Shown piece after piece: positions 1-6,197 of a stretch of DNA of 23,697 nt (its first letter is position 1; the number at the start of each line of letters is the position of its first letter). This DNA comes from an uncultured Christensenella sp. (GTDB taxonomy: Bacteria; Bacillota; Clostridia; Christensenellales; Borkfalkiaceae): assembly GCA_910586365.1 (NCBI GenBank), contig CAJUGP010000035.1, forward strand, positions 1-23,697. Reading direction: 5' to 3'. The position numbers and the translations under genes are program-made. The notes below the pieces were generated by a model. It worked only from the letters and a program-made list of their open reading frames with translations. It was not told the origin of the DNA and ran no database searches.

Positions 1-3
1 AGT

Positions 4-42
4 ATAGCGCACTATACTTCGCAAGCGAAGATAGTGCGCTAT
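4..42. repeat. Long imperfect hairpin at the left edge
   Basis: A 12-base arm at 4-15 is the exact reverse complement of 31-42. Inside it, CTTCGC (17-22) pairs with GCGAAG (25-30), leaving one bulged A at 16 and a very small loop. The structure lies about 50 bases past the copA stop. It could act as a terminator or mRNA-protecting hairpin for the copper operon, a terminator of an unseen gene to the left, or a dispersed palindromic repeat. No strong T-tract is visible within the window on either side, so the role is open. Confidence 0.6.
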
Positions 43-95
43 TTCTTTGTCCACAAGGAAATCCCTATGAAATACACCGCTAAACCGGCTGTTTT

Positions 96-305
96 TCATT
101 CGGCTGCCGTCGCTTCGTAACCCGCGGCGGTCACGGCGGCGGCAAGCTCGTCGTAAGAAACGGTATCCCCGCACGTAACGACGGCGCGCTTCTTTTTCAA
201 ATCGACCTGCACGTCTTGCACGCCCGCAACGCTTTTGAGCGCGTCGGTCACGTGCTTCACACAATGCATGCACATCATTCCTTCGATTTTTAACGTTTTT
301 TTCAT
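96..305 (-). CDS. copZ: Possible internally initiated CopZ-like copper chaperone
   Basis: The last 69 codons of the copA frame form a complete HMA domain of normal CopZ length, with the Cu(I)-binding MCMHC motif (Cys12 and Cys15 from Met721 of the fusion). The Met721 codon is preceded by AAGGAG at 314-319 with 8-base spacing, a textbook ribosome binding site that has no purpose inside a pure fusion. CopZ proteins carry Cu(I) to CopA and to CsoR-type sensors. I infer that a free chaperone is made from this internal start in addition to, or instead of, the fusion domain. The alternative is that the fusion results from an error in the adjacent A8 run and the genes are really separate. Either way a stand-alone product is plausible. 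Confidence 0.6.
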   Translation of the reverse strand: MKKTLKIEGMMCMHCVKHVTDALKSVAGVQDVQVDLKKKRAVVTCGDTVSYDELAAAVTAAGYEATAAE

Positions 306-2465
306 AGTATTATCTCCTTTTTTTTGTTTCTTTTTTCGATTGACGGTCAGCCTCAGCGCGTTCCCCACGACGAAAAGCGAAGATAAGCTCATCGCCCCCG
401 CCGCGATCATGGGATTGAGCGACACGCCGCAGAACGCGAGCGCGCCCGCCGCCAGCGGAATGCAGACGCAATTATAGAAAAACGCCCAAAACAAATTTTC
501 TTTGATCACACGCATCGTCCGCCGCGCCAACAAAAAGCATTCGGTCAGCGCCGTCAGATCGCCGCGCACCAACACGACGTCGGCGCTCTCGATCGCGACG
601 TCGGTGCCGTTTCCCATCGCGATGCCCACGTCCGCCTCTTTGAGCGCAGGCGAATCGTTGATACCGTCGCCCGCCATCGCCACGATATACCCCCGCTGTT
701 TCTGCTCCTGCACGGCAAGCAATTTTTGCTCGGGCAGCACCTGCGCGCGGACTTCTTCGATCCCCGCCTGTTCGGCGATATAAGCGGCGCAGGCGGCGTT
801 ATCGCCCGTGAGCAAGCCCACGCGCACGTTCATGCCGTAAAGCGCGCGCACCGTTTCCGCGCTCTCCTCTTTGAGCGTATCGGCAAGCGCGAACGTCGCC
901 AAAACGCTCTTCCCGTCCGTCAGATACAGCACGCTCTTCCCCTCGCCCGAAAGCGTTGCAAAGCGCGTTTCGTCGAACGAAACGCCGTATTCTTTGAGCA
1001 AACGGTCGTTCCCCAAATAATACGTTTTACCGTCTACGGTGCCTTTCGCGCCCAATCCCGTAAGATATTGCGTTTCTTCGGCTTGTTTTCCCTCGCCGCA
1101 GAACGCCGCGATACACTGCGCGAGCGGGTGAGAGGAGCGGCTTTCGAGCGCATACGCGATCGCTTTCGCGTTTTCGTCGCCCTCGAACAGCACGACGGCG
1201 GGCGTACCGCGCGTAATGGTCGCCGTTTTATCGAGCAAAACGCTGTTCACGCTTGCCGCGCGCTGCAACGCTTCGGCGTTTTTATAGAGCACGCCGCGCG
1301 CCGCGCCGCGTCCCGTAGCCGCCATTACGGCGACGGGCGTCGCCAACCCCAACGCGCAGGGGCAGGAAATGACGATCACGCTTACGGCATAGTTGAACGC
1401 CGTACCCAAATCGCGCGTGACGCTCGCCCACACGATAAAGGTAATAAGCGCGATCGCCAACACGACGGGCACGAACACCGCCGAGATCTTATCGGCAAGG
1501 CGCTGTATGGGCGCTTTGCTGCCGCCCGCCGTTTTGACCATGCGCACGATCCCCGCAAGCAGCGTTTCCTCACCCACGCGTTCCGCGCTAATTTTCAAAT
1601 ATCCGCTTACGATGACCGACGCGCTCACCGCTTTGCCCCCCGCGCTCAGCTCGACGGGCAGACTCTCCCCCGTGACGGCGGACTGATCGGCAAACGCATG
1701 CCCCTCTGCCACCGTGCCGTCCACGGCGACCGCCTCGCCCGCTTTCACGATCACAAGATCGCCTTTCTGCACTTCCGAAAGCGCAACCGTCACCTCCGCG
1801 CCGCCGCGTTCCACCGTAACGGCGTCGGGCGCAAGGGACAGGAGCTTTTCCACTTCTCTGCCCGTTTTCCGCTTACTCTTATCTTCGAGCCATTTGCCGA
1901 GGCACACGAGCGTAACGATCATCGCCGCCGACTCGAAATACAGCATGCCGCCTTTGCCGATACAGACAGTCACGAGCGAATAGACAAACGAAACGCTTGC
2001 GCCGAGCGTTACGAGCGTATCCATATTCGGAACGCGCTTTAAGACCGCGCGCACGCCGCTCGTAAAAAAGCGGTAGTTTACCGCCAGCACGGCGAGCGTC
2101 AGCGCGATCTGAAATCCGTAGTTCAGCCAACCGTGCGGCACGATCTTTTCCGAAATCATGTGCCCCATCGCAAAATACATTTCGGGCACGAGCAGCGCGA
2201 AGGAGATCCAAAACCGCCAAAAAAGCGAGAACTCCTTGCTCTTTGCAGGCGCTTTGCCCGCGTCGTAAAGCCCGTAGCCGAGCGAAGTAACCGCCGCGGC
2301 GATTGTCTTTTTATCGAGCTGCGTTTCGTCGTATTCCACACGCATGCTCTCGCTCATAAGCGACACCTCGCACGAGGTAACGCCTTCGAGCTTTTTTACC
2401 GTGCGTTCGATTCCCGCCGAACAGGCGGCGCACGTCATGCCCGTTACCGTAAAATCCTGTTTCAT
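96..2465 (-). CDS. copA: Copper-exporting P1B-type ATPase with fused C-terminal HMA domain
   Basis: This is a P1B-type ATPase that pumps Cu(I) across the cytoplasmic membrane. The product is 789 residues. An N-terminal heavy-metal domain has GMTCAAC (Cys12, Cys15). Membrane helices, an actuator TGES motif, the intramembrane CPC (368-370), the phosphorylation site at Asp412, SHP (His446-Pro447), TGDN, GDGIND and a terminal MSLSS helix follow in the expected order. Two oddities stand out. The phosphorylation motif reads DKTAT instead of DKTGT. A second HMA domain (from Met721, with MCMHC) is fused after the last helix, where most relatives end. The chosen ATG shares one base with the csoR stop (TAATG) and has GGAG 9 bases upstream; the longer open frame runs inside csoR and is rejected. 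It is co-transcribed with csoR and so probably induced by Cu(I). Confidence 0.95.
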   Translation of the reverse strand: MKQDFTVTGMTCAACSAGIERTVKKLEGVTSCEVSLMSESMRVEYDETQLDKKTIAAAVTSLGYGLYDAGKAPAKSKEFSLFWRFWISFALLVPEMYFAMGHMISEKIVPHGWLNYGFQIALTLAVLAVNYRFFTSGVRAVLKRVPNMDTLVTLGASVSFVYSLVTVCIGKGGMLYFESAAMIVTLVCLGKWLEDKSKRKTGREVEKLLSLAPDAVTVERGGAEVTVALSEVQKGDLVIVKAGEAVAVDGTVAEGHAFADQSAVTGESLPVELSAGGKAVSASVIVSGYLKISAERVGEETLLAGIVRMVKTAGGSKAPIQRLADKISAVFVPVVLAIALITFIVWASVTRDLGTAFNYAVSVIVISCPCALGLATPVAVMAATGRGAARGVLYKNAEALQRAASVNSVLLDKTATITRGTPAVVLFEGDENAKAIAYALESRSSHPLAQCIAAFCGEGKQAEETQYLTGLGAKGTVDGKTYYLGNDRLLKEYGVSFDETRFATLSGEGKSVLYLTDGKSVLATFALADTLKEESAETVRALYGMNVRVGLLTGDNAACAAYIAEQAGIEEVRAQVLPEQKLLAVQEQKQRGYIVAMAGDGINDSPALKEADVGIAMGNGTDVAIESADVVLVRGDLTALTECFLLARRTMRVIKENLFWAFFYNCVCIPLAAGALAFCGVSLNPMIAAGAMSLSSLFVVGNALRLTVNRKKKQKKGDNTMKKTLKIEGMMCMHCVKHVTDALKSVAGVQDVQVDLKKKRAVVTCGDTVSYDELAAAVTAAGYEATAAE
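314..319 (-). promoter_or_regulatory. Internal Shine-Dalgarno sequence for copZ
   Basis: AAGGAG on the minus strand lies 8 bases before the in-frame ATG at 305 and directly after an A8 run (318-325). It decides the proposed independent copZ start. The copA frame reads through it as Lys-Gly-Asp. Confidence 0.7.
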
Positions 2466-2770
2466 TATTGAAATCTCCGAAAAAGATCGACGATCTCGTC
2501 CACCACGGAAAAATTGCCGCGCTGTATGTTCTCGACCAAGCATGTGTGCATATGTCCGTCTAACACGCGGTTGGCAAGACTTTTGATCGCCTTATCGATC
2601 GCCGAAAGCTGAATGAGCACGTCGTCGCAGTACACGCCGTTTTCGATCATGTTCCCCACGCCGTTGAGCTGCCCGATAATGCGGTTGATCCGCGAACGCA
2701 GCGCGCGCACTTCCTCTTCGCTCCTCTCTTTTTTGCGTGCAGGTACTTTTTTGTCGCAGCAATCCGTCAT
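2465..2770 (-). CDS. csoR: CsoR-family copper-sensing repressor
   Basis: This is a 101-residue all-helical repressor of the CsoR/RcnR (DUF156) family. The three Cu(I) ligands defined for Mycobacterium tuberculosis CsoR (Cys36, His61, Cys65) appear with identical spacing as Cys48, His73 and Cys77, in GVYCDD and GHMHTC. This supports copper rather than nickel, cobalt or persulfide sensing. The start has AGGAG 7 bases upstream. It is the first gene of the csoR-copA operon, whose promoter carries two CsoR-like palindromes, so negative autoregulation released by Cu(I) is the natural model. The stop overlaps the copA ATG by one base. Confidence 0.93.
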   Translation of the reverse strand: MTDCCDKKVPARKKERSEEEVRALRSRINRIIGQLNGVGNMIENGVYCDDVLIQLSAIDKAIKSLANRVLDGHMHTCLVENIQRGNFSVVDEIVDLFRRFQ

Positions 2771-2798
2771 CGTTATTCTCCTATTTTTCTTTTGTAAA

Positions 2799-2814
2799 AT
2801 ACCCGTATGGGTAT
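2799..2814. promoter_or_regulatory. Second CsoR-type operator, in the 5' leader
   Basis: ATACCC/GGGTAT arms flank a 4-base centre. This is the same palindrome as in the promoter spacer except for one base in the centre. It lies just downstream of the expected transcription start and upstream of the csoR ribosome binding site. Its centre is 33 bases from the centre of the promoter operator. Confidence 0.75.
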
Positions 2815-2826
2815 CTAAACACGTAC

Positions 2827-2855
2827 ATTATATACCCGTACGGGTATTTTGTCAA
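2827..2855 (-). promoter_or_regulatory. SigA promoter of the csoR-copA operon
   Basis: Perfect TTGACA (2850-2855) and TATAAT (2827-2832) hexamers are separated by exactly 17 bases. The spacer is almost entirely filled by a palindromic operator, so a bound repressor would block polymerase. Such a strong core promoter fits a gene held off by a repressor. Confidence 0.92.
2832..2847. promoter_or_regulatory. CsoR-type operator inside the promoter spacer
   Basis: The perfect 16-base palindrome ATACCCGTACGGGTAT lies between -35 and -10 and touches the -10. GC-rich half-sites flanked by TA are typical of CsoR operators. The adjacent csoR gene makes it the obvious ligand; binding itself is inferred. 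Confidence 0.85.
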
Positions 2856-2866
2856 GCATTTTTCGC

Positions 2867-2896
2867 AAAAAAATATCCCCGCTTATGCAGGGAATA
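2867..2896 (-). terminator. Intrinsic terminator after the dipeptidase gene
   Basis: On the minus strand a GC-rich stem (TCCCTGC pairing with GCGGGGA, one G-T pair) with an ATAA loop is followed by seven T residues, starting a few bases after the dipeptidase stop. It closes the long operon and separates it from the csoR promoter just downstream. Confidence 0.8.
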
Positions 2897-2899
2897 GGT

Positions 2900-3847
2900 T
2901 TAAGCTAACGTTCGTTCGAGAAAGGATAGCGCGTTTTCGGAAAAGATTTTATCGGCGATACGGCTGCCGAACGCCTTGCAAAAACCGTCGTACAGCCGCG
3001 GCATGCGCGAAGGATCTTGCACATAAGCGTTGGGGGGTATCCCGTCGAAATCGCTTCCGATGCAGAGAACGTCCTCGCCGCCCGCATTCACAATCGCGCG
3101 CGCGTGCGCGATGATCGCCGCGCGCTGCCCCTCTTCGCTCGTATCGGGCGAAAGAAAGTCGGCACAGAAATACAAACCCACCGCGCCGCCGCAGTCCGAA
3201 AGCGTTGCGATCTGCCCGTCCGTTAAATTACGGGCGCAATCGCAGACGGACGCCGCGCCCGAATGGCTTGCACAAAAGGGAATGCCCGCGCGCTTGCTCA
3301 GCGCCGCCACGTCCGAAAACACGCCGTCGCTCGCATGCGATACGTCGACGATCATGCCGAGCGCTTGCATCCGATCGACGATCGTGCGCCCGATCTCGGT
3401 CAGACCTCTGCGTTCGCGCGCGGTAAAGTTCGACCGCCCCGTAAACAGCCCTTCGTAATCGGGGAAATTCGGATACCCCAACTCGTTCGGACGGTTCCAA
3501 AGCAGCGTCGCCATGCGCACGCCGCTCTCATACAGCTTTTCGACTTTTTTTACGTCCCCTTCAAACGCACCGCCCTCTTCTATTGTCAGCATCGCGTTGA
3601 GCGTGCCTTCTTTAAGATCGGAAAAGCGGCGCACGGGTCGGTAGCCCTCGCGCTCGCAAAGCGCGTCGAACGCCCGTATGAGCACCTCGGCGCGTTCGTA
3701 ACGCCCTTGCGCGCAGTCGATAAAAGCGGCGAAGCATTGCAAAAGACAGCCGCCCGATCGGAGCGTCTGCCTTGTTACCTGCCGTTCGCCCGTTTGGGTC
3801 AGGGCGTCGCAATGAAAATCAAGATATCTCAACGTTTGTAAAAGCAC
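2900..3847 (-). CDS. Membrane-dipeptidase-type peptidase (M19)
   Basis: This zinc-dependent dipeptidase belongs to the M19 (renal dipeptidase) family and hydrolyses dipeptides, in bacteria often with D-amino acids. The product is 315 residues from a GTG start. Metal and active-site elements are visible in order: DFHCD (His12, Asp14), IEEGG (Glu90-91), WNRPNELG, VDVSH (His171), ASHS (His195), RNLTD and GSDFDG (Asp266). There is no signal peptide or membrane segment, so it is cytoplasmic despite the family name. The start is uncertain: neither the GTG nor an in-frame TTG at 3832, which would give MRYLDFHCD as in most relatives, has a clear ribosome binding site. It is the last gene of the long operon, 43 bases after thiN, and is not part of the classical cluster. 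Its true substrate cannot be told from sequence. Confidence 0.88.
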   Translation of the reverse strand: MLLQTLRYLDFHCDALTQTGERQVTRQTLRSGGCLLQCFAAFIDCAQGRYERAEVLIRAFDALCEREGYRPVRRFSDLKEGTLNAMLTIEEGGAFEGDVKKVEKLYESGVRMATLLWNRPNELGYPNFPDYEGLFTGRSNFTARERRGLTEIGRTIVDRMQALGMIVDVSHASDGVFSDVAALSKRAGIPFCASHSGAASVCDCARNLTDGQIATLSDCGGAVGLYFCADFLSPDTSEEGQRAAIIAHARAIVNAGGEDVLCIGSDFDGIPPNAYVQDPSRMPRLYDGFCKAFGSRIADKIFSENALSFLERTLA

Positions 3848-3890
3848 CGCAGCAAGAGCCGCACCACGTACGGCGGTTTAATGCAGACGA

Positions 3891-4496
3891 TCAATGCTCT
3901 CCTCCTCGATTAATGATAACGAGCACGCAGCCCTGCGCGAAAACGTGCGCCTCGTCCCGTTCGGCGATGTTGGATATACCGCGCGTCGAACCGTAAACAA
4001 GGTCGAGTTCGTGCAAGGGATACTTCAGCCCGCTGCTCTCCATTATATGCGCGTTTGCCCCGAACGGGACAATCGAGAGCGTTTTTCCCGCATATCCGTT
4101 CAATTCCACCAACCCCGCGCCCCAAAAAATCTCCTCGCGTTCGCTTATCATGCGCGCAGGAACGCCGTTTTGATAGGCGAGATAGAGCAAATGCAGATTG
4201 CCGAGAAAGTGATCGTAGCGCAGCCCGAACGCGCCGTAGATCACGATTTGGTCCGCGTCCGCCCGGATCGCTCTGCGCACCGCGATTTCGCCGTCGGTGA
4301 AGTTCTTTTCCGCAGGATAAACGATCGCGGGAGGCGGAACGGGTGTTTCGCGCAGCGAATCGAAATCGCCCACGTTCTCGTCGATTTTAATTTTATCTTT
4401 CGCCCAAGCATACGCGCCGTCGCAGCAATATACATAGCCGTCTTGTTCGAGGCTTCCCGTATAAGGCTCGCCGTTGAGCAGGATCACGGCTTTCAT
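3891..4496 (-). CDS. thiN: Thiamine pyrophosphokinase
   Basis: It transfers pyrophosphate from ATP to thiamine, giving thiamine diphosphate in the cytoplasm. The 201 residues match the family length. Conserved acidic and basic signatures are present: CDGAY (Asp26), GDFDS (43-47), KNFTDGE (64-70) and the GLRYDHFLGN segment ending at residue 100. The ATG overlaps the rpe stop in ATGA, and a GAGG lies 13 bases upstream, so translation is probably coupled. The rpe-thiN pair at the end of this cluster is standard in Bacillota. No TPP riboswitch is seen; its expression should simply follow the operon. Confidence 0.93.
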   Translation of the reverse strand: MKAVILLNGEPYTGSLEQDGYVYCCDGAYAWAKDKIKIDENVGDFDSLRETPVPPPAIVYPAEKNFTDGEIAVRRAIRADADQIVIYGAFGLRYDHFLGNLHLLYLAYQNGVPARMISEREEIFWGAGLVELNGYAGKTLSIVPFGANAHIMESSGLKYPLHELDLVYGSTRGISNIAERDEAHVFAQGCVLVIINRGGEH

Positions 4497-5149
4497 GCGC
4501 GGCGCAGCGCCTCGATCGTGGCGCGCATATCGGCGGAACGGAATACCGTGCTGCCCGCAACGAGCACGTTCGCGCCCGCCGCCGCGATATCGCCCGCGTT
4601 TTGCTCGGTAACGCCGCCGTCCACCTCGATATCCAAGTCGGGTCTGCCGTTTTTAATGCAAAACGCGCGCAGCTCTTCGAGTTTTTTCAGGCTTTCGGGG
4701 ATAAATTTCTGTCCGCCCCAACCGGGCACGACCGACATGACAAGATACATATCGACGTCGCCGAGCCAATCGAACAGTTCGGTAACGGGCGTGGCGGGAT
4801 TGACGACCGCCGCCGCCTTCACGCCGAGCGCGCGGATCGCGCGCAGCACTTCGCCCGTGCGTTTGCCGCAGACTTCCGTGTGTACGGAAATAAGGTCGGC
4901 GCCCGCCGCCGCAAACGATTCGATATGCGTTTCGGGGTGCAGCGTCATAAGGTGGCAGTCGAGAAACAGTTTGGTATGGGGGCGGATATGCTGAATGAAT
5001 TGCGCGCCGAAGGTAATGGGCGGCACGAAATTCCCGTCCATGACGTCGCAATGCGCCAGATCGGCGCCGCTTTGCTCCAACCGCGCGAAGGTTTGCCCTG
5101 CCGCCGAAAAATCGCTCGCCAAAATCGACGGCGCAACTTTAATCTTCAT
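4493..5149 (-). CDS. rpe: Ribulose-phosphate 3-epimerase
   Basis: It interconverts ribulose 5-phosphate and xylulose 5-phosphate in the pentose phosphate pathway. The 218-residue TIM barrel has the metal and catalytic set His33 and Asp35 (HCDVMDG), His66 (DCHLM) and Asp177 (EVDGG), plus the phosphate-loop segment MSVVPGWGGQKF. The ATG is chosen because AAGGAG sits 7 bases upstream and APSILASDF follows as in all relatives; the longer open frame runs inside rlmN and is rejected. It overlaps the rlmN 3' end by 11 bases and thiN by 4. In B. subtilis, prpC, prkC and rsgA lie between rlmN and rpe; here nothing does. Confidence 0.96.
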   Translation of the reverse strand: MKIKVAPSILASDFSAAGQTFARLEQSGADLAHCDVMDGNFVPPITFGAQFIQHIRPHTKLFLDCHLMTLHPETHIESFAAAGADLISVHTEVCGKRTGEVLRAIRALGVKAAAVVNPATPVTELFDWLGDVDMYLVMSVVPGWGGQKFIPESLKKLEELRAFCIKNGRPDLDIEVDGGVTEQNAGDIAAAGANVLVAGSTVFRSADMRATIEALRRA

Positions 5150-6197
5150 GTATCTTCTCCTTTTCCGCAAGATAGCTTGCGCGCAGCTGACCGCACGCGC
5201 CGCCGATATCGCCGCCCATGCTGCGGCGCAGCGTGGCAGAAATCTTATTTTTTTCAAGCACGCCCAAAAAACGGTACGCTTCCTTTTCCGTCACCGTTTT
5301 CAAGCCGCGTTCCTTTACCTCGTTTAACCGAATGAGGTTGACGTGGCAGGGTTTTCCCTTTAACAGACGCGCCAGCGCAAGCGCGTGCGCTTCGTCGCAG
5401 TTTTCTCCCGCGACGAGCGAATATTCAAAAATATACCGCCGACTCGTTTTTTCAAAATAATAGGCGCAGGCGTCGAGGATCTGCGCGATCGAATAAGCGC
5501 GCGCGACGGGCATCAGCCTTTGGCGTTCTTCGTCGGAAGAGGCATGCAGCGAAACGGTGAGATTGAGCGGCAGCCCTTCGGAGGCAAAGCGTTTCATTTC
5601 GGGAACCAAACCGCATGTGGAAAGGCTGATATTGCGGATACTAATGCCGATTCCGTCCTCCGCCGTCGCGTTGCGAAGAAAGCGAACGACTTCGCCGTAG
5701 TTGTCGAACGGTTCGCCGCTGCCCATCAGCACAACGTTTTTCACCGCCCGTTTCTCCGTCGTACCGCCCTGCAAACGGTTCACCGTCAAGATCTGCGATA
5801 AAATCTCGCCCGCGGTCAGATTGCGGATCAAACCGCCCAACGTGGAAGCGCAGAACTTGCAGCCCATGCGGCAGCCCGCCTGCGTGGAAACGCACTGCGT
5901 CGCGCCGTATTTATACTGCATCAGCACGCCCTCGATAAGATTGCCGTCGGCAAGCTCGAATAAAAATTTCTTCGTGCCGTCCTCTTGCGAAGAAAAAACC
6001 TCGCGCACGCGGACAGGCTCGTCCTCGTATTCGGAAAGCAGCGCTTCGCGGAAGGCGGCAGGCAACGGCAGTTCGCTGATTTTTTTGCCCTGCATCAGCC
6101 CCGTATAGAGCTGCTGTGCGCGGTATTTTTTCTCGCCGTGCGTTTCGACGAGTTTTTCGATTTCCCCGCGCGATAAATCCTGCAAGATCTTTTTCAT
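5139..6197 (-). CDS. rlmN: Dual-specificity RNA methyltransferase RlmN (radical SAM)
   Basis: This radical-SAM enzyme methylates C2 of A2503 in 23S rRNA and of A37 in some tRNAs. The product has 352 residues. The iron-sulfur cluster cysteines are Cys109, Cys113 and Cys116 in CRMGCKFC. The mechanistic pair equivalent to E. coli Cys118 and Cys355 is Cys102 and Cys335 (the latter in GGACGQL). The MGSGEPFDNY segment that binds SAM is present. All of these argue for RlmN and against Cfr-like drift, which cannot be fully excluded without a tree. The start ATG overlaps the hydrolase stop as ATGA; the longer frame lies within the hydrolase gene and is rejected. The ribosome binding site is weak, so coupling is likely. 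Confidence 0.95.
   Translation of the reverse strand: MKKILQDLSRGEIEKLVETHGEKKYRAQQLYTGLMQGKKISELPLPAAFREALLSEYEDEPVRVREVFSSQEDGTKKFLFELADGNLIEGVLMQYKYGATQCVSTQAGCRMGCKFCASTLGGLIRNLTAGEILSQILTVNRLQGGTTEKRAVKNVVLMGSGEPFDNYGEVVRFLRNATAEDGIGISIRNISLSTCGLVPEMKRFASEGLPLNLTVSLHASSDEERQRLMPVARAYSIAQILDACAYYFEKTSRRYIFEYSLVAGENCDEAHALALARLLKGKPCHVNLIRLNEVKERGLKTVTEKEAYRFLGVLEKNKISATLRRSMGGDIGGACGQLRASYLAEKEKIHED

Noticed and set aside
330..336. Programmed ribosomal frameshift in copA as the certain mechanism
   Set aside because: The slip heptamer is in frame, but no stimulatory upstream Shine-Dalgarno or downstream hairpin is seen; kept only as an alternative within the copA-copZ finding.
726..2042. 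A 438-codon plus-strand open frame opposite copA
   Set aside because: Same shadow effect; Arg/His-rich, no motif, no ribosome binding site, and fully covered by copA.
4497..4520. TPP riboswitch upstream of thiN
   Set aside because: thiN overlaps rpe by 4 bases, leaving no room for a leader; no THI-box sequence is visible.
5150..5257. N-terminal extension of rpe
   Set aside because: It lies inside rlmN in another frame; AAGGAG precedes the internal ATG by 7 bases.
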